Numbered from the stretch's first letter, positions 27,947 through 37,008 are shown. The stretch: 64,000 bases of DNA from Sulfuricella sp. (GCA_028714315.1 JAQTMN010000003.1:1-64000), one strand, 5' to 3'. Notes: a model not told the origin generated them from the letters alone. Translations and numbers: made by a program.

Positions 27947-28297
27947 TCAACCCTGCGTCGGATACGGCGCCTCTTCATACGGCGAAAGCCCGAGCGCCAT
28001 GGCCCACGTCGCCACTATCCATTCTGCCTGGCTTACGCTGAGACCCGATATGCGGCGTTGAAAATAATCGCGCAGGCGCTGGGCGACGAAAAACGGTTGC
28101 GATTTGTTGCTCAGCCTGAGCAGTTCGGGCGGCACTTCGAGCCGGACCGATTCGCCGAGAAGATCGAGCAGGACCGGGTGGCCTATTTCGTGGGCGAGCA
28201 GGGCGGTCTTGAACTGCTCGGGGCAATAATAAACCGCGCTCCCATGCCTGCGGATGATTTCTATCAGGGCTTTTCTGAGCAGGATGCTGTTTGGCAT
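27947..28297 (-). CDS. Small hypothetical protein, W-x2-ALG type C-terminus
   Basis: A 116-residue protein beginning [20 protein letters not shown]. The first 70 residues are helical and rich in leucine. The C-terminal 45 residues contain [20 protein letters not shown] followed by [10 protein letters not shown]. Short helical segments ending in W-x2-ALG occur at the C-termini of several bacterial proteins of unclear role. It probably follows the winged-helix gene (30 bp upstream) in one operon. Function unknown. Confidence 0.6.
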   Translation of the reverse strand: MPNSILLRKALIEIIRRHGSAVYYCPEQFKTALLAHEIGHPVLLDLLGESVRLEVPPELLRLSNKSQPFFVAQRLRDYFQRRISGLSVSQAEWIVATWAMALGLSPYEEAPYPTQG

Positions 28298-28326
28298 GGC
28301 GCGCCGGTTGGGCGTTGAAAGTCGGC

Positions 28327-28929
28327 TTATGCGCCGGCTTCGGCGAGCTGCCAATGGCCGCAGTGCTCCTGCCGCGACGGCGGCGTGAGCGTTTGCAGGA
28401 TATTTATTCCACGATCGGCCCGTTCGCGGCAGATACCCTCGCTGTCCTCGACGATGTTGAACACGCCGGAGCGCAGCTCCCTTGCACCCTGCCAAAAGGA
28501 GCAGGTACCGCAGGCGCGAATTTCCGGACCCATGGTGATGAGATACATGTCGGACAGGTTTTCCGGGGCAGGCTCCGAAGGGGGCGGCCGATCCGGATCG
28601 CCGGCAATTCGCTCCAGCAGTTTCAGGTATTTGGAAAACAGCCGGTTGCCCAGCGGGGTGACTTTGAGTTCCAGCATGCGCCCGTCGCTCGGGTTGCTGT
28701 CTTTCCGTATGACACCGAGGGCGATCAACCGGTTGAGCCGCCTCTGGACGGTGGCGGAGGAAGAAAGGCCGAGCAGAAGCAGGCGCTTGAGGGTCAACGG
28801 ACTGCCGGCTTCCTGATGGAAGCCGATGGTGATCGCGATGTGGTAGTCCACCAGGGTCTGGAGCATGGGCAGGCGTTTTATCTGCAAGGAGCAGACCCGG
28901 TGGAGGATGGAGTACATATTGTTCTTCAT
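28327..28929 (-). CDS. MarR-like winged-helix regulator with C-terminal cysteine cluster
   Basis: A 200-residue protein. Residues 20-105 form a winged-helix domain of MarR type: [20 protein letters not shown] then [20 protein letters not shown] as recognition helix and wing. The C-terminal part has four cysteines spaced CGTC, GIC and EHCGHW, which could bind a metal ion or Fe-S cluster or form redox-active disulfides. It may be a metal- or redox-responsive repressor. The small gene 27947-28297 is 29 nt downstream. Confidence 0.68.
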   Translation of the reverse strand: MKNNMYSILHRVCSLQIKRLPMLQTLVDYHIAITIGFHQEAGSPLTLKRLLLLGLSSSATVQRRLNRLIALGVIRKDSNPSDGRMLELKVTPLGNRLFSKYLKLLERIAGDPDRPPPSEPAPENLSDMYLITMGPEIRACGTCSFWQGARELRSGVFNIVEDSEGICRERADRGINILQTLTPPSRQEHCGHWQLAEAGA

Positions 28930-29115
28930 ATATGGCTGACTTTACCCCAAGACGGCCGCCGCTTAGCAGCAATCTATAATCAAATTGATTAAGATATACC
29001 TTGCGGACACCGGGACCGCCGATGAGACATCCTTCGGCGCGAGATAAAACCTGGAAAGGAAACAGGGCGCCGATTTCTGGTTCCCTCCCTCCATATTGAG
29101 GCAGGCCAGGGGCGG

Positions 29116-29284
29116 CTAGTCCGGATGTTGCATAAATTCGCGTGATGATCGCGCAGGATTTTGTTTTGTAGGGGGATTTTGTGAAGGAGCGGCGTAGTGG
29201 TTCATACGCCCGACTGAACAAAATTTCCATACGAAACAAAAGACCAGCGAGGGCGCGCGTCAATTTATGCAACATCCGGGCTAG
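29116..29284. mobile_element. MITE-like palindromic element with CTAG target duplication
   Basis: An element of about 161 bp bounded by perfect 18 bp terminal inverted repeats, CCGGATGTTGCATAAATT at 29121 and its complement ending at 29279. The interior is also imperfectly palindromic (GATTTTGTTTTGTAG against CTACG-type complement). CTAG flanks both ends (29116-29119 and 29281-29284), consistent with a 4 bp target duplication such as IS5-type transposition makes. It encodes no protein. The right CTAG contains the recQ stop codon. The remaining 190 bp up to the winged-helix gene holds nothing recognisable. Confidence 0.75.
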
Positions 29285-31128
29285 GAGCCGGCCTCTTCTT
29301 CCGACCCATACTCCTTCAGCATTTTGAGGAACGATTCCCCGTAGCGCGCCAGCTTGGCCTGGCCGACGCCGCTGATCTGCCCCAGTTCGGCCAGGGTTCC
29401 CGGCTTGGCATTCAAAATTTCCAGCAAGGTGCTGTCGTGGAAGATCACGTAAGGCGGCACCCCCTGCTCGCGGGCGAGCTCCATGCGTTTGGCCTTGAGC
29501 GCGGTCCACAGCGGATCGTCGCTGGCGCCGGCGAAAGCTTCGCGCGCACGGGCGCCGCGCTCGGCTTTGCTGATTTTGCGCTTGGCCGGCTCGGCGTCGC
29601 GCCGCAGCCATACTTCCCGCTCGCCGCGCAGCACCGGGCGGGCGGCTTCGGTCAGGCGCAGGCCGCCGTAGGCTTCCATGTCCACCTCGAGCAGGCCGGC
29701 GGCGACCAGCTGGCGGTAGACGCTGCTCCATTGCGGCTGGCTCAAGGTTTGCCCGATGCCGAAGGTGGTGAGCTGCTGATGGCGGAATTTTTCGACCTGC
29801 GGCGTGGCTTTGCCGAGCAGCACGTCGATCAGGTGGCCGACGCCGAAGCGCTGGCCGGTGCGGTAGACGCAGGACAACGCCATCTGCGCGGCCTGGGTGG
29901 CGTCCCAGCTGTCCACCGGTTCGAGGCAGTTGTCGCACTGGGCGCAGCCGCCGGGATGTTCCTCGCCGAAATAGCGCAGGATCGCCTGATGGCGGCAGGC
30001 GGTGGATTCGCAGAAGCCGAGCAGCGCGTCGAGCTTGGCGAGTTCGACCCGCTTGCGCTCTTCCGGCGCGTCGCCGGAACTGAGCATCTGGCGCATCGAC
30101 ACCACGTCGCCCAGGCCGTAGGTCATCCAGGCGTCGGCGGGCAGGCCGTCGCGGCCGGCGCGGCCGGTTTCCTGGTAGTAGCCTTCCATGCTCTTGGGCA
30201 GGTCGAGGTGGGCGACGAAGCGCACGTTGGGCTTGTCGATGCCCATGCCGAAGGCGACCGTGGCGACCATGATCACGCCTTCTTCGCGCAGGAAGCGCTT
30301 CTGGTTGGCGGCGCGCACCGCGGCGTCGAGCCCGGCGTGGTAGGGCAGCGCGTCCCAGCCCTGTTCCTTGAGCCAGGCGGCGGTTTCCTCGACCTTCCTG
30401 CGCGACAGGCAGTATACGATCCCCGCGTCGTTGGCGTGCTCGGCTTCGAGAAAGGCTGCCAGCTGCTTGCGCGCATTGGCTTTCTGCGTGACGCGGTAGC
30501 GGATGTTGGGCCGGTCGAAGCTGGAGACGAACTGGCGCGCCTCGGCAAGCCCCAGCCGCTCGACGATCTCGCGCCGGGTCGGCGCGTCCGCCGTGGCGGT
30601 GAGCGCGATGCGCGGCACCGCCGGAAAGCGTTCGTGCAGCACCGTCAGCTCGCGGTATTCCGGCCGGAAATCGTGGCCCCACTGCGACACGCAGTGCGCC
30701 TCGTCGATGGCGAACAAGGCCAGGCCCGGCCCGGCTTCGACCTGTTCCAGCGCAGCGAGGAAATTCGCCATCAGCAGCCGTTCCGGCGCGACATACAGGA
30801 TATCCAGCTCGCCGCGCATCAGGCGGCCGAATACCTCGCGCCCTTCGTCGGCGGACAGGCTCGAATTGAGGAAGGCGGCCTTGACGCCGAGCTGGCGGAG
30901 GGCGTCCACCTGGTCCTGCATCAGCGCGATCAGCGGCGAGACGACGATGCCGACGCCGGCGCGCAGCAGGGCGGGAATCTGGTAGCACAGCGACTTGCCG
31001 CCGCCGGTCGGCATCAGCACCAGCGCGTCGCCGCCGGCCGCGACATGCTCGACGATGGACTGCTGCTCGCCGCGGAAGGAGGGGTAGCCGAAGACGTCGA
31101 GAAGAATGCGCTGGGCGGAAGTAGGCAT
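29281..31128 (-). CDS. recQ: ATP-dependent DNA helicase RecQ
   Basis: A 615-residue RecQ, the length of the E. coli enzyme (609). Helicase motifs are TGGGKS (motif I), DEAHC within [19 protein letters not shown] (motif II), ATADAPTR (III) and GRAGRDG (VI). A zinc-binding segment follows ([12 protein letters not shown]...CAQCDNC), then the winged-helix RQC region and an HRDC domain at the C-terminus. It unwinds DNA in recombination and repair. The ATG at 31128 (MPTSAQRIL) is chosen over a TTG at 31140. Its TAG stop lies in the CTAG flank of the MITE-like element. Confidence 0.95.
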   Translation of the reverse strand: MPTSAQRILLDVFGYPSFRGEQQSIVEHVAAGGDALVLMPTGGGKSLCYQIPALLRAGVGIVVSPLIALMQDQVDALRQLGVKAAFLNSSLSADEGREVFGRLMRGELDILYVAPERLLMANFLAALEQVEAGPGLALFAIDEAHCVSQWGHDFRPEYRELTVLHERFPAVPRIALTATADAPTRREIVERLGLAEARQFVSSFDRPNIRYRVTQKANARKQLAAFLEAEHANDAGIVYCLSRRKVEETAAWLKEQGWDALPYHAGLDAAVRAANQKRFLREEGVIMVATVAFGMGIDKPNVRFVAHLDLPKSMEGYYQETGRAGRDGLPADAWMTYGLGDVVSMRQMLSSGDAPEERKRVELAKLDALLGFCESTACRHQAILRYFGEEHPGGCAQCDNCLEPVDSWDATQAAQMALSCVYRTGQRFGVGHLIDVLLGKATPQVEKFRHQQLTTFGIGQTLSQPQWSSVYRQLVAAGLLEVDMEAYGGLRLTEAARPVLRGEREVWLRRDAEPAKRKISKAERGARAREAFAGASDDPLWTALKAKRMELAREQGVPPYVIFHDSTLLEILNAKPGTLAELGQISGVGQAKLARYGESFLKMLKEYGSEEEAGS

Positions 31129-31270
31129 CGAAATGGCCAATGGGTAAAGCGCCTAGTTTACCAGCGCGCGCCGGCACGTTGCGGCAACTTTTGCGAAATG
31201 ACGGAGTCTACCGGTCGCGAATATTTACAGTACAATCGTCGCTTTCTAAATTAACCTAAAAACCTCATTT

Positions 31271-31402
31271 GAACCACGGAGATCACGGAGACCACGGAGC
31301 AAAACAAAGCATTCGAGAAATGTCGAGCACTCACCCAGGTGAAACGCAAGCTCGTTGCAATATCTTGATTTTTCTCCGTGGCCTCCGTGATCTCCGTGGT
31401 TA
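31271..31402. repeat. Family A long inverted repeat upstream of ccmA
   Basis: Arms GAACCACGGAGATCACGGAG and CTCCGTGATCTCCGTGGTT are separated by about 75 bp. It occupies most of the recQ-ccmA divergent region, so ccmA transcription must start within or beside it. Confidence 0.8.
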
Positions 31403-31442
31403 ACTGCTTTTTTTGGATTAGAACACCGTCTTGGGTACATCG

Positions 31443-32057
31443 ATGCTGGAAGGGAAAGACCTCACCTGCGTACGGGGCGAGCGCACGTTGTTCAGCCACC
31501 TGGATTTTGTCTTGCGCGAGGGCGAACTCTTGCTCGTTCAGGGCGCCAATGGCAGCGGCAAGACCAGCCTGCTGCGCATGGCGTGCGGCCTGCTGGCGCC
31601 GGAGTTCGGCGAAATCTCGTGGCGTGGCGAGAAGATCGGCGCGGCGCGCGAAACCTACCATGCCGAGATGATCTATTTCGGCCATGCCCCGGCCGTCAAG
31701 GAGGACCTGAGCGCGTTCGAAAACCTCGATCTGGCCTGCCGGCTCGCCGGCGCGCCAGCCGGGCGGGACGACGTGAAGGGCGCGCTGGGACACCTCGGCC
31801 TGGGCCACTGCCTGGATTTGCCGGCCAAATCGCTGTCGCAGGGGCAGCGCCGCCGCGTCGCGCTGGCCCGCCTGCTGCTCACCCGAGCCCGGCTGTGGAT
31901 ACTCGACGAACCGCTAACGGCGCTCGACCAGGCCGCCCTGCAACTGGTGCAATCCCTGCTCGGCGAGCATTTGTCGAAGGGCGGCATGGTCATGCTCACC
32001 ACCCACCAGCCGGTCGCGATTCCGGGCGTCGAGCCCAAGACGGTGCAATTGTGCTGA
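31443..32057 (+). CDS. ccmA: Cytochrome c biogenesis ATP-binding export protein CcmA
   Basis: A 204-residue ABC ATPase of the system I heme-handling complex CcmABCD. Walker A is GANGSGKTS, the signature KSLSQGQRRRVALARL, Walker B LWILDEPL, and the switch histidine lies in TTHQ. ATP hydrolysis drives release of holo-CcmE from CcmCD. The ATG at 31443 (MLEGKDLTC) is used rather than the TTG at 31431. It opens the complete ccm locus. Confidence 0.93.
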   Translation: MLEGKDLTCVRGERTLFSHLDFVLREGELLLVQGANGSGKTSLLRMACGLLAPEFGEISWRGEKIGAARETYHAEMIYFGHAPAVKEDLSAFENLDLACRLAGAPAGRDDVKGALGHLGLGHCLDLPAKSLSQGQRRRVALARLLLTRARLWILDEPLTALDQAALQLVQSLLGEHLSKGGMVMLTTHQPVAIPGVEPKTVQLC

Positions 32058-32062
32058 AGCAG

Positions 32063-32422
32063 AAATTTAGCCGCGAAAAGGCACAAAATTCGCAAAAAGA
32101 AAACAGCCGCTCTTTTTTTGTAACGGCTCAGGTTGGTTTTCTTCCTTCTCCCGCATACGACTCCACGCGGGCTTCAGTCCGCAGTGGATCGGAGTCCTTT
32201 AGGGCAGGCGGGATAACCATCGACTTGGCTGGCGTAGTTTGCCAGCCTAGTCGAATGGCTAGTAGTTCCATCAGAAGGGCCGGGGATGAGGGTGTTTGCG
32301 TCACTGCAAACGTTGACTCTGTGCAAAGTCCCTCTCCCCAACCCCTCTCCCGCCTGCGGGCGAGGGGCTTTAAGCCGTTGGCTCTTTTTGTGGCTTTTGT
32401 GCCTTTTTGCGGCCAAGAAAAA
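32063..32422. repeat. Nested repeat: family A arms enclosing family B with two inserts
   Basis: Outer arms AGCCGCGAAAAGGCACAAAA and TTTTGTGCCTTTTTGCGGCC. Inside, TTCTCCCGC is split by ATACGACTCCACGCGGGCTT...GTCCTTTAGGGCAG, followed by GGCGGG and the ATAACCATCGACTTGGCTGG...CCATCAG insert, then AAGGGCCGGGGATGAGG and CCCCTCTCCCGCCTGCGGGC. It lies between ccmA and ccmB and pushes them about 390 bp apart. No gene was seen in it. Confidence 0.85.
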
Positions 32423-32448
32423 AGCTCATATTTTTCGGGGCATTGCGA

Positions 32449-33114
32449 TTGAACGCCATTTCCGCCCTGCTGCGGCGCGAATTGACGCTGGCCATGCGGC
32501 GGCGCGGCGACGTGCTGACCGTGCTGTTTTTCTTCGTCATCGTCGCCAGCCTGTTCCCGCTCGGCGTCGGGCCGGAGCCCAAGCTGCTGCGCCTGATGGG
32601 CGGCGGGGTGGTGTGGGTGGCGGCCCTTTTGGCGGCGATGCTTTCGCTCGGCCGGCTGTTCGCGGCAGACTATGCCGACGGCACGCTGGAGCAGCTGATT
32701 CTGACGCCAACGCCGCCGGTGGCATGGATTACCGGTAAAATACTGGCGCATTGGCTGGTGAGCGGGGTGCCTCTGATCCTGATGGCGCCGGTGCTGGGCA
32801 TCCAGTTCGGTTTGTCCGGCGCGGAACTGGCGGTGCTGATGTCGTCGCTGCTGCTCGGCACGCCGGTGCTGTCCCTGATCGGGGCGATTGGCGCCGCCCT
32901 GACGCTGGGCCTGCGCGGCGGCGGGGTGCTGGTGTCGCTGCTGGTGCTGCCGCTTTACATCCCGGTGCTGATCTTCGGCGCCGGCGCGGTGGACGGCGCG
33001 ATCTCCGGTTTGGGCAGCGAAGCGCACCTGTCACTGCTCGGCGGCATCCTGATCCTGGCGTTCATGCTGACGCCGTGGGCGGTGGCGGCGGCGTTGCGGA
33101 TATCCATTGAATGA
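32449..33114 (+). CDS. ccmB: Heme exporter membrane protein CcmB
   Basis: A 221-residue membrane protein with six hydrophobic helices, the permease partner of CcmA. It matches the usual CcmB length of about 220 when started at the TTG at 32449 (NAISALLRRELTLAMRRRGD). Helices include VLFFFVIVASLFPLGVGPEP and the C-terminal LTPWAVAAALRISIE. The track start at 32407 would add repeat-encoded residues. Confidence 0.9.
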   Translation: MNAISALLRRELTLAMRRRGDVLTVLFFFVIVASLFPLGVGPEPKLLRLMGGGVVWVAALLAAMLSLGRLFAADYADGTLEQLILTPTPPVAWITGKILAHWLVSGVPLILMAPVLGIQFGLSGAELAVLMSSLLLGTPVLSLIGAIGAALTLGLRGGGVLVSLLVLPLYIPVLIFGAGAVDGAISGLGSEAHLSLLGGILILAFMLTPWAVAAALRISIE

Positions 33115-33123
33115 GAGGGATTT

Positions 33124-33180
33124 GTAGGAGCGGCCTCCCGGCCGCGATACGCTGTTTCGCGGCCGGGAGGCCGCTCCTAC
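33124..33180. repeat. Hairpin repeat family E between ccmB and ccmC
   Basis: A near-perfect hairpin, GTAGGAGCGGCCTCCCGGCC paired with GGCCGGGAGGCCGCTCCTAC around a short CGATACGCTGTTTCG loop. A second copy is at 46305-46361. It fills the ccmB-ccmC gap. Confidence 0.9.
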
Positions 33181-33190
33181 GCCAATGTGA

Positions 33191-33937
33191 ATGATGAGCG
33201 GATTCAACCTGTACAAATATTCTTCTCCGGCGACCTTCTACGCCTTGGCCGGCCGGCTGATTCCCTGGTTCTACGGCGCGGCGGCGCTGCTCGGCGCAGC
33301 GGGGCTGTATGTCTCGTTTTTTCTGGCGCCCACCGATTTCCAGCAGAGCGAGGCTTACCGCATCATCTTCATCCACGTGCCGGCGGCGTGGATGTCGATG
33401 TTCATCTACATCGTGATGGCGGGCTGGGCGGCTTTGGGGCTGGCCTTCAACACCCGGCTGTCGTTCATGATGGCGAGCGCGCTGGCGCCGACCGGCGCCA
33501 TGCTGACCTTCGTTTCGCTGTGGACCGGCGCGCTGTGGGGCAAGCCGACCTGGGGCGCGTGGTGGGTATGGGATGCGCGGCTGACTTCCGAGCTGATCCT
33601 GTTTTTCCTCTATCTCGGCTTCATGGCCCTGCAAGCGGCGATCGACGACCCGCGCCGCGCCGACCGCGCCGGGGCGCTGATCGCGCTGGTGGGCGTGGTC
33701 AACGTGCCGATCATCTATTTTTCGGTCAAATGGTGGAACACCCTGCACCAGGGCGCTTCGGTGAGCCTGACCAAGGCGCCGAGCATGGCCGCCGTCATGC
33801 TGGCGGGGATGCTGGTGATGGCGCTGGCGGTGTGGATGTATGCCATCGCGGCGGCGCTGTCGCGGGTGCGCTGCATCATCCTGGAGCGCGAACGCAACAG
33901 CCAGTGGGTGGCGCAGATGCTGGAGGCGGAAGAATGA
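33191..33937 (+). CDS. ccmC: Heme delivery protein CcmC
   Basis: A 248-residue membrane protein of the heme handling family. The tryptophan-rich WWD motif is WGAWWVWDARLTSE, flanked by the periplasmic His ligands in IFIHVPAAW and KWWNTLHQG. It loads heme on CcmE. The start could be the ATG at 33191 or 33194. It follows the family E hairpin by 10 bp. Confidence 0.93.
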   Translation: MMSGFNLYKYSSPATFYALAGRLIPWFYGAAALLGAAGLYVSFFLAPTDFQQSEAYRIIFIHVPAAWMSMFIYIVMAGWAALGLAFNTRLSFMMASALAPTGAMLTFVSLWTGALWGKPTWGAWWVWDARLTSELILFFLYLGFMALQAAIDDPRRADRAGALIALVGVVNVPIIYFSVKWWNTLHQGASVSLTKAPSMAAVMLAGMLVMALAVWMYAIAAALSRVRCIILERERNSQWVAQMLEAEE

Positions 33938-33952
33938 TCTCAAAAACGGCAT

Positions 33953-34035
33953 TTCACCGCGGAGGACGCAAAGGACGCAGAGGAAAAACAAAGCCTTTGA
34001 ATTCCTTCGTGTCCTTTGCGTCCTCCGTGGTTAAA
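33953..34035. repeat. Family A inverted repeat between ccmC and ccmD
   Basis: Arms CACCGCGGAGGACGCAAAGG and CCTTTGCGTCCTCCGTGG around about 45 bp. Confidence 0.82.
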
Positions 34036-34049
34036 CAGGGGTTTTTTGG

Positions 34050-34232
34050 ATGAACTGGCAAACCTGGTCCGAATTCATTCACATGGGCGGCTATGCCCTG
34101 TATGTGTGGGGCTCGTTCGGCGTGACCGCGCTGCTGATCGCCGGAGAAATCGTGCTGTTGGGGGCGCACCGGAGAAAGGCGCTGACCTTGGCACGGCGCA
34201 CGGTCCAATATGGGAAGGCGGAGAGGTTGTGA
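34050..34232 (+). CDS. ccmD: Heme exporter protein CcmD
   Basis: A 60-residue single-span membrane protein. [20 protein letters not shown] includes the conserved Tyr and the helix, followed by a basic cytosolic tail ([13 protein letters not shown]). It stabilises the CcmC-CcmE complex within CcmABCD. Size and position between ccmC and ccmE are typical. Confidence 0.9.
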   Translation: MNWQTWSEFIHMGGYALYVWGSFGVTALLIAGEIVLLGAHRRKALTLARRTVQYGKAERL

Positions 34233-34244
34233 AAACTTCAAAAT

Positions 34245-34350
34245 CTACCGCAAAGGCGCGAAGGCGCAGAGTTTACGCAAAGGAAATCTTTTTTATTTTA
34301 CTTGGGTTTTCTTTGCGAGTCCTTGGCGTCTTCGCGCCTTTGCGGTGGGG
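34245..34350. repeat. Family A inverted repeat between ccmD and ccmE
   Basis: Arms ACCGCAAAGGCGCGAAGGCG and CGTCTTCGCGCCTTTGCGGT. The 148 bp ccmD-ccmE gap is mostly this repeat. Confidence 0.85.
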
Positions 34351-34380
34351 TTTCATTTTTTTTTACGGGCTTGGAGAACA

Positions 34381-34827
34381 ATGAAGACGCGGCATAAAAA
34401 ACTGCTGCTGGTGGTCGTGGCGGTGCTCGGCCTGGGCGCCGTGGCCGCGCTGGTGCTCAACGCGTTCCGCAGCAACCTGGTATTTTTCTTCACCCCGACT
34501 CAGGTGGTGAAGGGCGAAGCGCCGCACGAGCGCGCGTTCCGCGTCGGCGGGCTGGTCGAAGCGGGCAGCCTGTCGCGCGAGGCGGACGGTGTCACCGCCC
34601 ATTTTCGCGTCACCGATACGGCCAATACCATCCCGGTGACCTACAAGGGCATCCTGCCCGACCTGTTCAAGGAAGGTAAAGGGGTGGTGGCGGAAGGTCG
34701 CCTGGAAAGCGGCGGCGTGTTCGCGGCGGAACAGGTGCTGGCCAAGCACGACGAAAACTACATGCCGCCGGAAGCGGCGAGCGCGCTGGATCAGGCGCAG
34801 AAGGCACAGAAAACGTTGAAGCAGTGA
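34381..34827 (+). CDS. ccmE: Cytochrome c-type biogenesis heme chaperone CcmE
   Basis: A 148-residue membrane-anchored periplasmic heme chaperone. An N-terminal anchor ([19 protein letters not shown]) precedes the beta-barrel domain. The covalent heme-binding histidine is in [12 protein letters not shown], the standard H-x4 signature with the tyrosine. It carries heme from CcmC to CcmF. Length is typical. Confidence 0.94.
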   Translation: MKTRHKKLLLVVVAVLGLGAVAALVLNAFRSNLVFFFTPTQVVKGEAPHERAFRVGGLVEAGSLSREADGVTAHFRVTDTANTIPVTYKGILPDLFKEGKGVVAEGRLESGGVFAAEQVLAKHDENYMPPEAASALDQAQKAQKTLKQ

Positions 34828-34869
34828 GGAGTGAGGAGCCTCCCGACTTTTTGCTCCTCACTCCTCACT
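34824..34869. repeat. Short inverted repeat after ccmE
   Basis: GTGAGGAGTGAGGAGCC and TTGCTCCTCACTCCTCAC form a hairpin overlapping the ccmE stop codon region. It resembles a transcription-attenuating hairpin, although ccmF continues downstream. Confidence 0.75.
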
Positions 34870-34874
34870 AACGC

Positions 34875-34967
34875 TCATGGCGAATCGCCACCCCCGAATC
34901 ATGAAACGGCGTCCGTTGTGAGTACGCCACAGATCGCGCATCCTGTTTCGCGAGTTTCACGCTAATA
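34875..34967. repeat. Family D repeat lacking the intact family C insert
   Basis: CATGGCGAATCGCCACCCCC through ATGAAACGGCGTC and GCGCATCCTGTTTCGCGAGT through TTTCACGCTAA: the reverse complement of the 12286-12407 module. Where module C sits in the other copies, only a short GTGAGTACGCCAC is present. It fills the ccmE-ccmF gap. Confidence 0.82.
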
Positions 34968-34980
34968 CTTTGGAGATTCA

Positions 34981-37008
34981 ATGATTCCCGAACTCGGCCA
35001 TTTCGCGCTCATCCTGGCGCTCCTGATGGCGCTGACGCAGAGTATTTTCCCTCTGGCCGGCGCCGCGCGCGGCATTCCGGCCTGGATCGCGCTGGCCCGG
35101 CCGGCGGCGCGCGCCCAGTTTTTGTTCCTGGCTATCGCTTTCGGCTGCCTGGCCTGGTCGTTCCTGGCCAGCGATTTTTCGGTCCTGAACGTCGCCCAGC
35201 ATTCCTCGTCCCGCCTGCCCGCGGTTTACCGCTTCACCGCCACCTGGGGCTCGCACGAAGGCTCGCTCTTGCTGTGGGCCACTCTCCTCGGCTTGTGGAC
35301 GGTGGCGGTGAGCGTATTCAGCCGCCATCTGCCGGACGACATGGTGGCGCGGGTGATCGGCGTGATGGGGCTGATCAGCTGCGGTTTCCTGCTGTTCATG
35401 CTGACCACCTCCAACCCCTTCATCCGCCTGCTGCCCGCCGCGATGGAAGGCTCCGACCTGAACCCGCTGCTGCAGGATCCGGGCATGGTGGCGCATCCGC
35501 CCATGCTGTACATGGGCTATGTCGGATTTTCCGTGGCATTCGCCTTCGCCATTGCCGCCTTGCTGTCGGGCAAGCTGGACGCCAGCTGGGCGCGCTGGTC
35601 GCGTCCCTGGACCACGGCGGCATGGGTATTTCTGACCCTGGGCATCATGATGGGCAGCTGGTGGGCGTATTACGAACTGGGCTGGGGCGGCTGGTGGTTC
35701 TGGGATCCGACCGAGAACGCGTCGCTGATGCCCTGGCTGGTGGGCACGGGGCTGATCCACTCGCTGGCGGTGACGGAGAAGCGCGGCAGCTTCAAGGCGT
35801 GGACCGTGTTCCTCGCCATCGCCGCGTTTTCGCTGTCGCTGCTCGGCACGTTCCTGGTGCGCTCCGGCGTGCTCTCGTCGGTGCACGCCTTCGCCACCGA
35901 CCCGGCGCGCGGGCTGTTCATCCTGGCCTTTCTCGCCGTCGTGATCGGCGGCTCGCTCCTGCTGTTTGCCGTGCGCGCCGCTCAGGTCGGCCTGGGCGGG
36001 CGCTTCGCGCTGGTGTCGCGCGAATCCTTCCTGATGGCCAACAACATCCTGCTGCTGACGGCGACCGCGTCGGTGCTGCTCGGCACGCTCTACCCGCTGT
36101 TCGTCGATGCGCTGGGACTGGGCAAGATTTCGGTCGGGGCGCCCTATTTCAACAGCGTGTTCGTGCCGCTGGTGCTGCCGCTGTTGTTTTTGACCGGCGT
36201 CGGCCCGCTGGCGCGGTGGAAACAGGCCGATGTGCCGGAGCTGGCTTCCCGCCTGAAATGGGGCTTCGGCGCCAGCGCCGCCGTGGCCTTGCTGCTGCCG
36301 CTGACGCTGGGGGCGTGGAAGCCGATGGTTTCGCTCGGCATCCTGCTCGCGCTGTGGATCGCGGCGGCCGTCGCTGCCAACCTGCGCGGCCGCCTGCGTA
36401 GCGGCGCCGGCTGGTCGGCTAACTTCTACGGCATGAACCTCGCTCATCTGGGCGTCGCGGTCACGGTGATCGGCATCACCATGGTGTCGTCCTACGAAAC
36501 CGAGCGCAACCTGCGCATGAACCCGAGCGACACCGCCACCCTGCAGGGCTACACCTTCCGCTTCGTCGGCGTGACCAGCCTGGAAGGCCCCAATTACACC
36601 GCCGCGCGCGGCACCCTGGAAGTCAGCCGCGACGGCCGGCCGGTGGCCACGCTGCACCCGGAAAAACGCAACTACCCCGCGTCGGGCATGCCGATGACCG
36701 AATCGGCGATCGACTACGGCTTCACCCGCGACCTGTACGCCGCGCTGGGCGAACCGCTGGACGGCGGTGCCTGGAGCGTGCGGCTGTTCCACAAGCCGTT
36801 CGTGGTGTGGATCTGGATCGGCGCGGTGCTGATGGCGCTGGGGGGATTGCTGGCGATCGCCGACCGGCGCTACCGTGTTTCACGCAAGGAAGCCTTGGAT
36901 CACCCCCCTTTGCAAAAGGGGGGCAGGGGGGATTTGCCGGCCGCTGAAATCCCCCCCATCCCCCCTTTTTCAAAGGGGGGAGTCGTGGCGGAGGAGGGAA
37001 CGCCATGA
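34981..37008 (+). CDS. ccmF: Heme lyase CcmF with repeat-encoded C-terminal tail
   Basis: A 675-residue multi-span membrane protein, the core of the cytochrome c synthetase. The WWD motif is GWGGWWFWDPTENASLMPW; the RLPAVYRFTATWGSHEGSLL segment and the heme-ligand histidines are present. It attaches heme to apocytochromes together with CcmH, CcmI and CcmG. The usual protein ends just after the last helix (LAIADRRYR). Here about 40 extra residues (HPPLQKGGRGD...PPIPPFSKGG) come from a family I repeat translated in frame. It starts with ATG after TTTGGAGATTCA and overlaps ccmG by 4 nt. Confidence 0.94.
   Translation: MIPELGHFALILALLMALTQSIFPLAGAARGIPAWIALARPAARAQFLFLAIAFGCLAWSFLASDFSVLNVAQHSSSRLPAVYRFTATWGSHEGSLLLWATLLGLWTVAVSVFSRHLPDDMVARVIGVMGLISCGFLLFMLTTSNPFIRLLPAAMEGSDLNPLLQDPGMVAHPPMLYMGYVGFSVAFAFAIAALLSGKLDASWARWSRPWTTAAWVFLTLGIMMGSWWAYYELGWGGWWFWDPTENASLMPWLVGTGLIHSLAVTEKRGSFKAWTVFLAIAAFSLSLLGTFLVRSGVLSSVHAFATDPARGLFILAFLAVVIGGSLLLFAVRAAQVGLGGRFALVSRESFLMANNILLLTATASVLLGTLYPLFVDALGLGKISVGAPYFNSVFVPLVLPLLFLTGVGPLARWKQADVPELASRLKWGFGASAAVALLLPLTLGAWKPMVSLGILLALWIAAAVAANLRGRLRSGAGWSANFYGMNLAHLGVAVTVIGITMVSSYETERNLRMNPSDTATLQGYTFRFVGVTSLEGPNYTAARGTLEVSRDGRPVATLHPEKRNYPASGMPMTESAIDYGFTRDLYAALGEPLDGGAWSVRLFHKPFVVWIWIGAVLMALGGLLAIADRRYRVSRKEALDHPPLQKGGRGDLPAAEIPPIPPFSKGGVVAEEGTP
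36899..36985. repeat. Family I repeat inside the ccmF 3' end
   Basis: CCCCCCTTTGCAAAAGGGGG then CCCCTTTTTCAAAGGGGGG, a pair of CCCCCTTT...AAAGGGGG hairpins in frame with ccmF. A shorter unit is at 37552-37576 in ccmH. Confidence 0.88.

Noticed and set aside
27947-31177. A 1076-codon minus-strand ORF in the track
   Set aside because: Most of it is a shadow of recQ in another frame, running through the MITE and the regulator gene. Only its last 116 codons (27947-28297) look like a real gene.
29437-31254. A 605-codon plus-strand ORF opposite recQ
   Set aside because: A GC-rich antisense shadow; the minus-strand frame has all RecQ motifs.
34978-36792. A 604-codon minus-strand ORF opposite ccmF
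   Set aside because: An antisense shadow with Arg/Gln/His-rich low-complexity text; CcmF motifs are on the plus strand.
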